Assembly (NCBI GenBank): GCA_020849615.1
Contig: JADLFW010000006.1
Span: 1-64,000, forward strand
Direction of reading: 5' to 3'
From: Phycisphaerales bacterium
GTDB taxonomy: Bacteria; Planctomycetota; Phycisphaerae; Phycisphaerales; UBA1924
DNA length: 64,000 nt
The notes under the pieces were generated by a model. That model was not told where the DNA came from. It saw nothing but the letters and a program-made list of their open reading frames with translations, and made no database searches. Position 1 is the stretch's first letter; each line of letters begins with the position of its first letter. This document shows, piece after piece, positions 32,142-40,952 of the stretch. Made by a program: the position numbers and the translations under genes.

Positions 32142-34217
32142 TCAGCAGCCGGTGTCGTAGAGGTTGAGGAACTCGAGGTAGTCGGAGAAGTCGACGAGCC
32201 CGTCCTGGTTGAAGTCGACGCGCGGGTCCTGGGCCTCGTAGAGGTTGAGGAACTCGAGGTAGTCGGAGAAGTCGACGAGCCCATCGCCGTTGAGGTCCAC
32301 CACGCAGGGGGGCGGGGAGTACTGAACCTCGTAGCAGCCGCGGTCAACGATCGCCCCGGTGCCCGAGCCGGTGTCGGGGGCGGAGGGGTCATCAACCTTG
32401 CGGGTCTGGTAGTTCTGGTCGAGGGGGAGCGTCTCGAAAGTCACGCCGTCGAAGTCGACATCGCCGCCGTCGAGGGGGAGCAGGGAGTTGTCGCCCGAGT
32501 CGATCGCCGGGGAGCCGGGCTGGAGGCGGCAGTCATCGTCGGCATCGCCCGCCACGCCGTTGGCGCCGTCGGCGTCGACGAACAGCGGGTCGAGCGCGCC
32601 GGATGCGCCCTGGATGGTGGTCCGGCTGGTCGTCATGAGCGAGCCCGAGCCGCCGGAGGCGAAGGCCTGCTCGTCCTTCAGGGTGTTGGGCACGGCGTCG
32701 GTGTTGCCCCAGAAGACCGAGTTGTTGAGGGTGACGTCGGCGCCGCCCGCGATGTAGAGCCCGCCCGAGGTGCCGGCGGCGTGGTTCTTCGAGAAGGTGC
32801 AGTTGGCGAACCAGGGGTCGACGCCCGAGTCGCCGCCGATGCTCACGGCGCCGCCGTTGCTGAAGCTGGTGTCGTTGCCCGAGAAGAAGCTTCCCGCGAC
32901 GAAGGCGTCGGCGAAGAGGATCTTGATCGCGCCGCCCTCGCCGTCGGCGTGGTTGCCGAGGAACTCGCAGTTGTAGACGTTGAGGGTGCCCGAGTTGCTC
33001 TGGAAAATGGCGCCGCCCGTGCCGCCCGAGTCGCCGTCGAAGAAGGTGCAGTTGGAGAAGACCGGAGAGGCGTCGCGGCTGTACACGCCCGCGCCGTCGA
33101 GGCTGGCCCAGTTGGAGAGGATGCGGCAGTGGGAGATGCGCGGGGAGCCGCCGATGATGCGGAAGCCGCCGCCCTTGCCGGAGTCGGTGTTGTTGCCGCG
33201 GCCGATGCTGAAGCCGTCGACCAGGGTATCGGAGGCGCAGTTCTCCATCGTCACGACGGTGTAGGTGTTGTCGGTCTGGGCCGAGCCGCCGATCGCGCCG
33301 CTCATGATCGAGCTGAGGAAGATCGGGAGCGTGCGTTCGGCGAGCGTGGTCTCATCGCCGGCGAACCCGCCGTACATCCTGAGGCCGCTGGGGATGTCGA
33401 AGGTCGCGGAGCGGTCGGTGCCGGTGGTGGGGCGGTAGGTGCCGCCGGCGGCCCAGATCTCGCAGCGCGAGCCGCCGACGGCCGAGGCCGCGGTGACGGC
33501 GGTCTGGAGGCTGGGCAAGGCGGTCGCCCAGGAAGCGCCGTCGGTAGCGCCGGCGGCGGAGTCATCCACGTAGAAGCGGAGCCGGGCGGAGTCGATCTTC
33601 CTGATCTGGATGGCGCTGCACTTGGCGGTGCCGTTGATCGAGTCGCTCACGCGCACCTTGAGCGGGTCGCCGGGGGCGATGGTCACGATGTGGATCGCGT
33701 GGGTGACGCCGGGGGTAAGCGAGCTGGAGACCAGGTCGCCGCCGGAATACTGGTAGGCGCTGGTCGTCCCCGTGACGGTCACGCCCGACTTGTGCGAGGC
33801 GTCGCCGGGGGACACGCTGTAGGTGAACACGGCGTAGGTGCCGGGGAGCAGCCCGTCGACCGTGTAGATCAGGGTGCCGAAGGCGTCGAGCCGCTCGAAG
33901 TCCAGCAGCAGCTTGGCCGCGTCGCCGCTGGCGCCCGAGTCGAACACGCCGTCGAAGGTCGAGGCGGTCATGCCGGAAACACCGCGGGTGATGGTGACCC
34001 CGCTGGAGCCGCCGGCCAGGGTCTTGAGAAACGTCGTCGCCGAGCCGGCGCTGTTGACGTCGGTCCAGGCGCCGGGCTGGCCCGCCGCAGCCCCGTAGGC
34101 CGAGGAGGGCACGCCCGCGCCGTTTCCGCTGGAGCGGTTGATGTCGATGTTGAACGACTGGCCGAAGGCCGTGCCGGCCAGGGCGAGGAGGGTCGAGATC
34201 GCGATCAGACGCTTCAT
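32142..34217 (-). CDS. secreted beta-helix protein with GC-type dockerin-like tail
   Basis: A 691-aa exported protein. It has a signal peptide (residues 1-19, ...GTAFG). A domain of about 180 residues follows with 'DINRSSGNGAGVPSS' and 'FDGVFDSGASG', possibly carbohydrate-binding-like. A right-handed parallel beta-helix region (about 230-560) has repeated 'NCTFxxN/SGNxxxxxGGAxxI' rungs typical of polymorphic-outer-membrane or pectate-lyase-like folds. The C-terminus carries two dockerin-like calcium loops (DLNGDGLVDFSDYLEF and DFNQDGLVDFSDYLEF) and ends Gly-Cys, the GC-type anchor frequent in Phycisphaerae. A surface or adhesive role is inferred. It is monocistronic, with AGGA upstream and a terminator downstream. 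Confidence 0.82.
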   Translation of the reverse strand: MKRLIAISTLLALAGTAFGQSFNIDINRSSGNGAGVPSSAYGAAAGQPGAWTDVNSAGSATTFLKTLAGGSSGVTITRGVSGMTASTFDGVFDSGASGDAAKLLLDFERLDAFGTLIYTVDGLLPGTYAVFTYSVSPGDASHKSGVTVTGTTSAYQYSGGDLVSSSLTPGVTHAIHIVTIAPGDPLKVRVSDSINGTAKCSAIQIRKIDSARLRFYVDDSAAGATDGASWATALPSLQTAVTAASAVGGSRCEIWAAGGTYRPTTGTDRSATFDIPSGLRMYGGFAGDETTLAERTLPIFLSSIMSGAIGGSAQTDNTYTVVTMENCASDTLVDGFSIGRGNNTDSGKGGGFRIIGGSPRISHCRILSNWASLDGAGVYSRDASPVFSNCTFFDGDSGGTGGAIFQSNSGTLNVYNCEFLGNHADGEGGAIKILFADAFVAGSFFSGNDTSFSNGGAVSIGGDSGVDPWFANCTFSKNHAAGTSGGLYIAGGADVTLNNSVFWGNTDAVPNTLKDEQAFASGGSGSLMTTSRTTIQGASGALDPLFVDADGANGVAGDADDDCRLQPGSPAIDSGDNSLLPLDGGDVDFDGVTFETLPLDQNYQTRKVDDPSAPDTGSGTGAIVDRGCYEVQYSPPPCVVDLNGDGLVDFSDYLEFLNLYEAQDPRVDFNQDGLVDFSDYLEFLNLYDTGC
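32155..32282. repeat. 47-bp exact duplication encoding the dockerin-like loops
   Basis: Positions 32155-32201 and 32236-32282 are identical over 47 nt, 81 nt apart, including all synonymous positions. They encode the two 'GLVDFSDYLEFLNLY' segments. Identity at the DNA level points to recent duplication or gene conversion. Confidence 0.92.
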
Positions 34218-34455
34218 GGCTATGGATTCCTGTGTGAGCGAGTGGGTCGAGAGGGTTCGTTCGATTTTCCGCGGCCCGCGTGTGCACCTAGCGTCGCGGC
34301 CCGGCCCGGAGGCCGACCCCCGACATGCGACGGGGCCGAGAACACCGGCTAACGCTCGGCGAGGTTTTTTCCCCGCGGCCCGTGTGCTCGACAGCGCAGC
34401 GCGTGATCACCAAGCGCCGGGCCGGGTTCACCTGCGTTGAAGGAGCGCGGCGGGC

Positions 34456-34929
34456 TCAGCGCGGACGCGGTGAATCCCACGGTCGAGATTCGCCCGAGAG
34501 ATGCTCGGCGGCCTCGAGCGCAGCCCGGGCCGCGCCCTTCAGCATGATGGCGCCGATGCCGTTGAGCACATCGCTCCACGCGTCGCGCAGGCGGTCGGGC
34601 CAGGGCTCGCCCGCCCCGTCTTCGAGCGAAGCGAGCAGCGCATCGCGGAAGACCGGGTAGTGCCCGGGCTTGATGCCCAGCTCCGCGTTTCGCCGGCCCA
34701 GCTCCATGAGCGGGGCTTCCAGCGCTGCGAGCCGGTCAAGGTTCTTCCAGACCAGGGCGATGGAGGCGGTCAACTGCTGGACCGGTCGGGCGAGGGTGGG
34801 TGGGAACAGAGGGCGGAGGGAAGGGTCGGCGGCGAACGCCTTTTCGAAGAAATCCTGGGCGATGTGGTCGAGCCGGGGCGCGAGCCTGCTGTAGGCGCCC
34901 CGGACCTGTTCGATGTTCGCGCGGTGCAT
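34456..34929 (-). CDS. single-domain globin lacking the proximal histidine
   Basis: A 157-aa globin. An ungapped alignment by eye to Vitreoscilla haemoglobin runs from 'DFFEKAFAADPSLRPLF' (B/C helices) through 'NAELGIKPGHYPVF' (F helix to FG corner) to 'DAWSDVLNGIGAIML' (H helix). Residue 81, aligned with the haem-ligating F8 His, is Asn (codon AAC at 34687-34689). B10 is Phe28 rather than Tyr, and E7 aligns with Pro49 rather than Gln. Haem binding in the usual manner is therefore doubtful. The ATG at 34929 is preferred because the fold begins there. The gene is divergent from the ECF sigma factor gene. Confidence 0.78.
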   Translation of the reverse strand: MHRANIEQVRGAYSRLAPRLDHIAQDFFEKAFAADPSLRPLFPPTLARPVQQLTASIALVWKNLDRLAALEAPLMELGRRNAELGIKPGHYPVFRDALLASLEDGAGEPWPDRLRDAWSDVLNGIGAIMLKGAARAALEAAEHLSGESRPWDSPRPR

Positions 34930-35156
34930 GGACAACACTCCGGCCCGTCGTCGGCGGGCCCGCCCAAGGCCCGGCCCGTGGCGCCCTTCCATCTGCTCAT
35001 GCGCCGTCCGGGTCGGCCGGGGCTACGGAAAGGCCGGGGCGGGATCGAGTTAGCCGCGCCCGGCCCGCACATCGCATAAAGTGGGCCGGCGATCCCGGAG
35101 CGGGCCCATGATTGCCCTGGGTTTGTGTCCGGACGATCGCAGCACACGGGGACGAC

Positions 35157-35729
35157 ATGGCCGACCGCACCCGGCACGATGTGACGCAGTTGCTCCAGGC
35201 CCTGGGGCAGGGTGACCAGCGCGCGGCGGAAGAGCTGCTGCCGCTGGTGTACGAGGAGCTGCGCAAACTGGCCCGGGCCCGGATGGCCAACGAGCCCGTC
35301 GATCACACGCTGCAGGCGACGGCGTTGGTGCACGAGGCGTACCTGCGGCTGGTGAACAACGCGGAGGACCAGAAGTGGGATGGCCGGGGGCACTTCTTCG
35401 GGGCCGCGGCCCAGGCGATGCGCCGGATCCTGGTCGAGCGGGCCCGGCACCACGGGCGGCTTAAGCGGGGCGGCGACCGCAAGCGGGTGGCGCTGTCGGA
35501 GGATGCGGCGTCGGTGTCGGGGGACGGGACCGACCTGCTGGCTCTGGATGAAGTGCTCAACAAGCTGGAGAAGCACGACACCCGCAAGTTCCAGGTGGTG
35601 ATGCTCCGCTACTTTGGGGGGCTGAGCATCGAGGAGACCGCGGCCGCGATGGACCTGTCGCCGGCCACCATCAAGAACGAATGGACGATCGCGCGGGCCT
35701 GGCTGCACCGGGAGATGGCCGCTTCGTGA
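35157..35729 (+). CDS. ECF sigma factor of the Planctomycetes type
   Basis: A 190-aa sigma-70-family protein. Region 2 spans 'HDVTQLLQALGQGDQRAAEELLPLVYEELRKLARARM' and 'ATALVHEAYLRLVN'. Region 4 spans 'FQVVMLRYFGGLSIEETAAAMDLSPATIKNEWTIARAWL', the helix-turn-helix. It resembles the TIGR02999 group, whose members are usually encoded next to a Ser/Thr kinase, as here (34 nt downstream). The ATG at 35157 is preferred over the longer frame. Control by the neighbouring membrane kinase instead of a classical anti-sigma factor is inferred from known pairs of this group. Confidence 0.88.
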   Translation: MADRTRHDVTQLLQALGQGDQRAAEELLPLVYEELRKLARARMANEPVDHTLQATALVHEAYLRLVNNAEDQKWDGRGHFFGAAAQAMRRILVERARHHGRLKRGGDRKRVALSEDAASVSGDGTDLLALDEVLNKLEKHDTRKFQVVMLRYFGGLSIEETAAAMDLSPATIKNEWTIARAWLHREMAAS

Positions 35730-35763
35730 ACCGCGGGCGGCCGCGGGCCGTCCGGGAGGTGCC

Positions 35764-38700
35764 GTGAGCCCCGATCGTCAACAGCGGGTCGACGAGCTGT
35801 TCATCGAGATGCTCGAGCTGGCGCCCGCCGACCGCCGGGCCCGGCTCGACGACCGCTGCGGCGGCGATGTCGCCCTGCGTGATGAAGTCGAATCGCTGCT
35901 GGCGCACCACGAGGGCGCGGGCGAGTTCCTGTCCCCTTCGGAGCTGCGGGATTCGGGGCTGCTGGATGACGGCGGCACGCTGCCGGCCCAGTCGCGGATC
36001 GGCGAGTACACCGTGCTCGGGGTGCTGGGGTCGGGCGGGATGGGCGTCGTGTACCTCGCGGAGCAGGAGCGGCCGCGCCGGACGGTGGCGCTCAAGCTGA
36101 TCCGGCGCCTGGCCTCGACGCCGGCCCTCATGCGGCGGTTCGAGCACGAGGCGGAAGTGCTGGCAAGGCTGCAGCACCCCGGCATCGCGCACGTCTTTTC
36201 CGCGGGCACCGCCGATACCGGGCTGGGCCCGCAGCCGTACATCGCGATGGAGCTGGTGAAGGGCCCGCCGCTCTCGGAGTTCGCGACCAGGAACCCGATC
36301 CCGATCCCCGAGCGCCTCGGGCTGATGATGCGGATCTGCGATGCGGTGCAGCACGCGCACCAGCGCGGCATCATCCACCGCGACCTCAAGCCCGGCAACA
36401 TCCTGGTGGATACTTCGACGGGCGCGCCGCAGCCCAAAATCCTGGATTTCGGCGTGGCCCGCGCGGTCGATGCGGAGTTCGACGTCACCAGCCTGCACAC
36501 CAGCGTGGGGCAGATCGTGGGGACGCTGGCCTACATGAGCCCCGAGCAGGTGGCGGCAGGGCCCGGCGACATCGACACGCGCTCGGATGTATATGCCCTC
36601 GGCGTGGTGCTCTTCGAGCTGCTGACGGGCGAGCTGCCCATCAAGACGCGCGGGCGGTCGCTGCCCGAGGCGGCACGCATGATCCGCGATGATCCGCCGG
36701 CCCGGCTGTCGGCGATCGACCGGGCCTTCCGCGGCGACCTGGATGTGATCGTGTCGAAGGCGCTGGAGAAGGATCCGGAGCGCCGCTACCAGTCGGCGGC
36801 GGAGCTGGCGGCGGACCTGCAGCGGCACCTGGACGGCCGCCCTATCGCCGCCAAGCAGGACTCGGCGATCTACGTCTTCCGCAAGCAGATCCGCCGCTAC
36901 AAGCACTTCGTGGCCCTCGGTGTGCTGGCGCTCCTGGCGGTCATCGCTTTCGCGGTCTTCGCGCTCATCCAGGCCGCCAACGAGAGCCGGGCCAATCTCC
37001 GGGCCCAGTCGGCGCTGCTCGAGGCCACCACCCAGAAGAAACGCGCCGATGAGACAGCGCAGAAGCTCCGCGCCGAGCTCAGTGCCAGCAACGTCGAGCA
37101 GGGTCGCCTGCACGGGCTGGCGGGCCAGATCGGCGTGGCCACCGACCTCATCTGGCGCGAGCACCTCCTGCACCCCTCCTCCGATCACACGTTCTGGGCG
37201 CTGTGGGAGCTGTTCTCGCGGGCCCCCCTGCTGGCCAAAGTGCAGGCGCACGATGCCGAGGCCGTCAGCGTGGCCATCGCGCCCACCGGTGGCCTGGTCG
37301 CGACCGGCGATGTGCTGGGCCGCATCCGGCTCTGGGAAGCCGAAACCCTCAAGCCGCGCGGCGAGCTCACCATCGACGCCGCGCAGGTGCTGGGCCTGGC
37401 GTTCCGGCGCGACGGCCGCACGCTGATCAGCGGCGACAGCAAGGGCGCGCTGATCGCCTGGGACCTGGCGACGATGAAGGAGCAGCGCCGGATCGTCTCG
37501 GGTCACCCGATGATCCGCAGCGTGGCGCTCAACCCCGATGATGTCCGCGTGCTGACGGCGGGCAGCGATGGTTACGTTCGGGAGTGGGATATCCGGACCG
37601 GCGAGAAGCTGCGCGAGGAGTACGTCCAGCGCGCGGTCATCTACGCCGCGGTGTACGACCAGAGAGGAGAGTCGTTCGCGACCGGCGCCGGCGATGGCGT
37701 GGTCAAGGTCTGGAGGGACGGCAAGTCCCCGCCCGTGGAGCTGCGCGGGCACACCGACGCGACCGTCGGCCTCTCGTTCGCGCCCGACGGGCGGCTGGCC
37801 TCCGGAAGCTCCGACCGGACGATCCGCATCTGGGACCCGGCCACGGGCACGCAGCTCTCGACCTTGAGCGCGCCCAACGGGTATATCCGCAACGTCCTGT
37901 TCACCAGCGACGGCTCGGACTTGTATTCGGCGGGCTGGTGGACGATCGACACCTGGGATGTCGCGGCCGCGAAGCGGGCGAGGGTCTGGCCCGTGCAGAT
38001 CAGGCCCGGCATGATCGCGATCAGCGCGGATGACCAGCGGCTGTACAGCGCCCTGCCCGACGGGACGCTCGAGGTCTGGGAGATGCGCCGCCAGCCTGCG
38101 GCGATCACCCTGGCGGGGCACAGCAAGCGGGCCACCGCGTCGATGTCGGCCGATGGCCGCCTCGCGGGCACGGCGGACATGTCGGGGGCCGTGCGGCTCT
38201 GGGACGCGTCGGATGGGCGCCTGCTGGCGAAGCTCGATGCCCACAAGGGCGGCATCCGCAATATCCTGCTCGCCCCCGACGGCGCGTGGTTCGCCACGGG
38301 CGCGGAGGATTTCAACCTCCGGCTGTGGGATGCGCGGACCGGCGCGATGCTGTCCGAGGCCAAGCGGTTCGAGGGCGGCCTGGTCTCGTGCCGGTCCATA
38401 GTCTATGAGCCGCGCCGCGGGATCCTCATCTGGAGCGGAGTGGACCGCGCGATCACGCTGGCCCGCGTGCCCACGCTCGAGGTCGTGGCCCGGCTGCCGG
38501 CGGCGAAGCTGCAGCTCGTGAGTCTCAAGCTGAGCCCCGACGGCAACACGCTGATCTCGATCAACCGCGGCGATGAGGTCAAGGTCTGGGATGTCGATGC
38601 GGCGCTGGCGGGCCGGTACTCGCAGGACCTCAAGCCGGAGCTCATCCCTGTCCGCACGGGCCCGCAGGCTCAGCCCTGGACCAGCGCCTTCAGCCCGGAT

Positions 38701-39219
38701 GGCAGGCTGCTGCTGCTGGGGGACTGGACCAAGTCCGTGCAGATCTGGGATTTCCCGCGGCGGCTGCTGCTGGGCCACCTGGAGGGTCACACCGCGCTCG
38801 TGTACGACGTCGCGTTCATGCCGGGCGATGCCGACAAGGTCGCCACGAGCAGCGCCGACGGCACCATCAAGCTTTGGTCGCTCCGCGACCGCCGCTGCCT
38901 GCTCACGATTGATCCCTTCGGCGGCTGGGATGCCATCACCGTGGAGTTCACGCCCGATGGACGCCGCCTGATGTCCGCCTCCGCCGATGGAACCGTCAAG
39001 ATCTGGGACCTCCATCACTTCGATCGCCACATCGCCGGCAGCCTGGAGTACGCGCTGGGCCGTTACCAGGCCGAGCTGGGCGGACAGATCGACGCCGAGG
39101 CGCTGCGGGCGTGGGCGCGGGGCATCTTCGAGCGCAAGCCCGAGCCCCCGCAACGCAGCACGGGCCCGGACCTCGGGGCGATCGCTGCCTGGGGACGGGC
39201 CCAATCCGAACGACCCTGA
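35764..39219 (+). CDS. membrane Ser/Thr protein kinase with WD40 repeats
   Basis: A 1151-aa protein. An N-terminal region of about 80 residues is followed by a Hanks-type kinase domain (about 82-355). This has the P-loop 'LGSGGMGVVYLAE' (89-100), Lys111, the catalytic 'HRDLKPGN' (205-212), 'DFG' (228-230) and 'GTLAYMSPEQV'. A single membrane helix lies at about 382-403, then a short coiled coil. About 600 residues of WD40 repeats follow ('RIRLWEAETLK', 'TIRIWDPATG', 'TIKLWSLRD', 'TVKIWDLHH'), probably a beta-propeller. With the kinase inside, the propeller would lie outside the membrane. The GTG start lies 34 nt after the sigma factor stop, so the two are probably one operon. Confidence 0.92.
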   Translation: MSPDRQQRVDELFIEMLELAPADRRARLDDRCGGDVALRDEVESLLAHHEGAGEFLSPSELRDSGLLDDGGTLPAQSRIGEYTVLGVLGSGGMGVVYLAEQERPRRTVALKLIRRLASTPALMRRFEHEAEVLARLQHPGIAHVFSAGTADTGLGPQPYIAMELVKGPPLSEFATRNPIPIPERLGLMMRICDAVQHAHQRGIIHRDLKPGNILVDTSTGAPQPKILDFGVARAVDAEFDVTSLHTSVGQIVGTLAYMSPEQVAAGPGDIDTRSDVYALGVVLFELLTGELPIKTRGRSLPEAARMIRDDPPARLSAIDRAFRGDLDVIVSKALEKDPERRYQSAAELAADLQRHLDGRPIAAKQDSAIYVFRKQIRRYKHFVALGVLALLAVIAFAVFALIQAANESRANLRAQSALLEATTQKKRADETAQKLRAELSASNVEQGRLHGLAGQIGVATDLIWREHLLHPSSDHTFWALWELFSRAPLLAKVQAHDAEAVSVAIAPTGGLVATGDVLGRIRLWEAETLKPRGELTIDAAQVLGLAFRRDGRTLISGDSKGALIAWDLATMKEQRRIVSGHPMIRSVALNPDDVRVLTAGSDGYVREWDIRTGEKLREEYVQRAVIYAAVYDQRGESFATGAGDGVVKVWRDGKSPPVELRGHTDATVGLSFAPDGRLASGSSDRTIRIWDPATGTQLSTLSAPNGYIRNVLFTSDGSDLYSAGWWTIDTWDVAAAKRARVWPVQIRPGMIAISADDQRLYSALPDGTLEVWEMRRQPAAITLAGHSKRATASMSADGRLAGTADMSGAVRLWDASDGRLLAKLDAHKGGIRNILLAPDGAWFATGAEDFNLRLWDARTGAMLSEAKRFEGGLVSCRSIVYEPRRGILIWSGVDRAITLARVPTLEVVARLPAAKLQLVSLKLSPDGNTLISINRGDEVKVWDVDAALAGRYSQDLKPELIPVRTGPQAQPWTSAFSPDGRLLLLGDWTKSVQIWDFPRRLLLGHLEGHTALVYDVAFMPGDADKVATSSADGTIKLWSLRDRRCLLTIDPFGGWDAITVEFTPDGRRLMSASADGTVKIWDLHHFDRHIAGSLEYALGRYQAELGGQIDAEALRAWARGIFERKPEPPQRSTGPDLGAIAAWGRAQSERP

Positions 39220-39315
39220 GGCCCGGGCCGTGACGGCGCAATCGCGTACCGGGTTCCCTACGGTTCCGGTCCCGGCGGGCCCACCCCCGCGAGGGAAACC
39301 GGAGGTCCCGCCGCC

Positions 39316-40890
39316 ATGAACGCCGATCCGAGCCAGTTCCGCCTGCCCGGCGCTGAGGAAGCCAGGAAAATCCGAGCCGTCATGGACGCCGCCGGGCTGT
39401 CGGAGGCCGGCGTGCTGCAGGCGCTGGGCATACGCCACCTCTCTGAGTACGCGCAGCTCCCGCCGCAGGTCGCCATGAACAGGGTCACGGGCGGAACCCC
39501 GCTGCACACGCTCATCCGGCTCTTCCTCATGGGCCTGCCCGTCCCGGTGATGGATGCGGAACGGGCCGTCGCGCCCATGTCGCTGGATGAGTGGGTGAAC
39601 GCCGGGCTGATCGTGCCCGAGGGCATGATGGTCGGGCCCGGCGTTCAGCTTTATGTCACCGGCAAGTTCATCGTCGCCAACGACATGCCCCGCCGAGTCG
39701 GCGACCGCTTCGAGATCCGCCCCGACGCCGTCATGTCGATCGGGCCCACGACCCTCTCGCTCGCCAACCTGCTGATCCGCCGCCGGGTCGGCCGGGCCCT
39801 GGATGTCGGGACGGGGTGCGGCTTCCTGGGGCTGACCTGCGCCCTGCACAGCGAGCGCGTCATCTGCACCGATATCAACCCTCGCGCGGTGGAGTTCACC
39901 CGCTTCAACGCCGGCCTCAACGGCCTGGCCAACGTCGAGGCCCGGGCCGGCAGCCTGCTGGAGCCCGTCGCCGATGACCAGTTCGACCTGATCGTCTCCA
40001 ATCCGCCGTTCGTGATCTCGCCCGAGAAGACCAACGTCTACCGCGATTCGGGCATGCACGGCGACCAGTTCTGCCAGGAGCTCTTCAAGCAGGCGGCCCG
40101 GCGGCTGAAGCCCGGCGGGTTCTGCCAGGCGCTGTTTGACTGGGCCCACATTTACGGCGACAACGTCACCGAGCGTCTCCGCGGCTGGTTCGAAGGGCTG
40201 GGCTGCGATGTGCTGGTGCTGCACGCCACCACGCTCGACCCCGTGACCTACGCCGCCAACTGGGCCCGGCAGGCGGCGGCCCAGTCCGGCATGGTGTCGC
40301 CGCAGACGGTCGAGGCCGATGTGAAGCGGTACGTGGAGTACTACCAGCGGGAGCGGATCCAGCGGATTTCGCACGGGCTGCTGACGATGCGCAAGATCCG
40401 CGAGGGTGAGCCGGCCCGTCAGCCCTGGTTCCACATCGACGATTTCCCGCCCAACTTCAGCGGCTTCGCGGGCGACCAGGTGCTGCGCTTCTTCGCGGGC
40501 CGCGACTTCGCGGGGATGGTCCCGGACCAGGCGATGCTGACCGCCCGCCTGCGGCCCGCGCCGGAAGTCCGGGTCATCAACGAGCTGGCGCCCAGCGCGC
40601 AGTCGCCCCGGGGCTGGGCCCCGTCCGAGACGACGCTCCGCCTCTCGCGCGGGCTGATGTACACGCTGACGATCGACCCGCCCACCGCGAGGCTGGTCAT
40701 GGGCTGCGATGGCAAGCGCACGCTGCGCGAGGTCATCGCGGAGATCCCGTCCCAGGCGGGACAGGGGCCCGAGCAGCACACGGCGACGGCCCTGGGCGCG
40801 GCCCGGAAGCTCATCCAGAAGGGTGTGCTGGTCCCCATCCCCGCCCCGGGGGCCGAACCCGTCCCCGAACTGGGCCCGGGCCTGGGTTAA
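39316..40890 (+). CDS. large methyltransferase with NPPF motif
   Basis: A 524-aa protein. Residues about 135-260 form a Rossmann methyltransferase: 'RALDVGTGCGFLGLTCAL' (SAM motif I, about 160-177), 'ICTDINPRAVEFTRFN', and 'FDLIVSNPPFVIS' (NPPF, about 223-235). NPPF marks N5-Gln or N6-Ade methyltransferases such as PrmC/HemK and RsmC. Flanking regions (about 1-130 and 300-524) are of unknown type; the C-terminal part resembles a small winged-helix-like segment ('TLREVIAEI', 'AARKLIQKGVLVPI'). The target could be a protein Gln, rRNA or a metabolite. AAACCGGAGG precedes the ATG. It is 96 nt past the kinase gene. Confidence 0.78.
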   Translation: MNADPSQFRLPGAEEARKIRAVMDAAGLSEAGVLQALGIRHLSEYAQLPPQVAMNRVTGGTPLHTLIRLFLMGLPVPVMDAERAVAPMSLDEWVNAGLIVPEGMMVGPGVQLYVTGKFIVANDMPRRVGDRFEIRPDAVMSIGPTTLSLANLLIRRRVGRALDVGTGCGFLGLTCALHSERVICTDINPRAVEFTRFNAGLNGLANVEARAGSLLEPVADDQFDLIVSNPPFVISPEKTNVYRDSGMHGDQFCQELFKQAARRLKPGGFCQALFDWAHIYGDNVTERLRGWFEGLGCDVLVLHATTLDPVTYAANWARQAAAQSGMVSPQTVEADVKRYVEYYQRERIQRISHGLLTMRKIREGEPARQPWFHIDDFPPNFSGFAGDQVLRFFAGRDFAGMVPDQAMLTARLRPAPEVRVINELAPSAQSPRGWAPSETTLRLSRGLMYTLTIDPPTARLVMGCDGKRTLREVIAEIPSQAGQGPEQHTATALGAARKLIQKGVLVPIPAPGAEPVPELGPGLG

Positions 40891-40952
40891 GCAGCGCCGG
40901 GCGGAGGGTGAAGTCGGTACCATGCGGGCGTCCCGTCACAAGGAGCCCCGAC

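Noticed and set aside
32064..34352. A 762-codon plus-strand open frame
   Set aside because: It is antisense to the dockerin-tailed protein, has a Val/Ala/Gly/Glu-rich composition and no recognisable motif.
35671..40923. A 1750-codon open frame on the minus strand
   Set aside because: It lies opposite the kinase and methyltransferase genes, is extremely rich in Arg, Gly, Pro, Asp and His, and has no domain. It is a shadow produced by high-GC codon bias.
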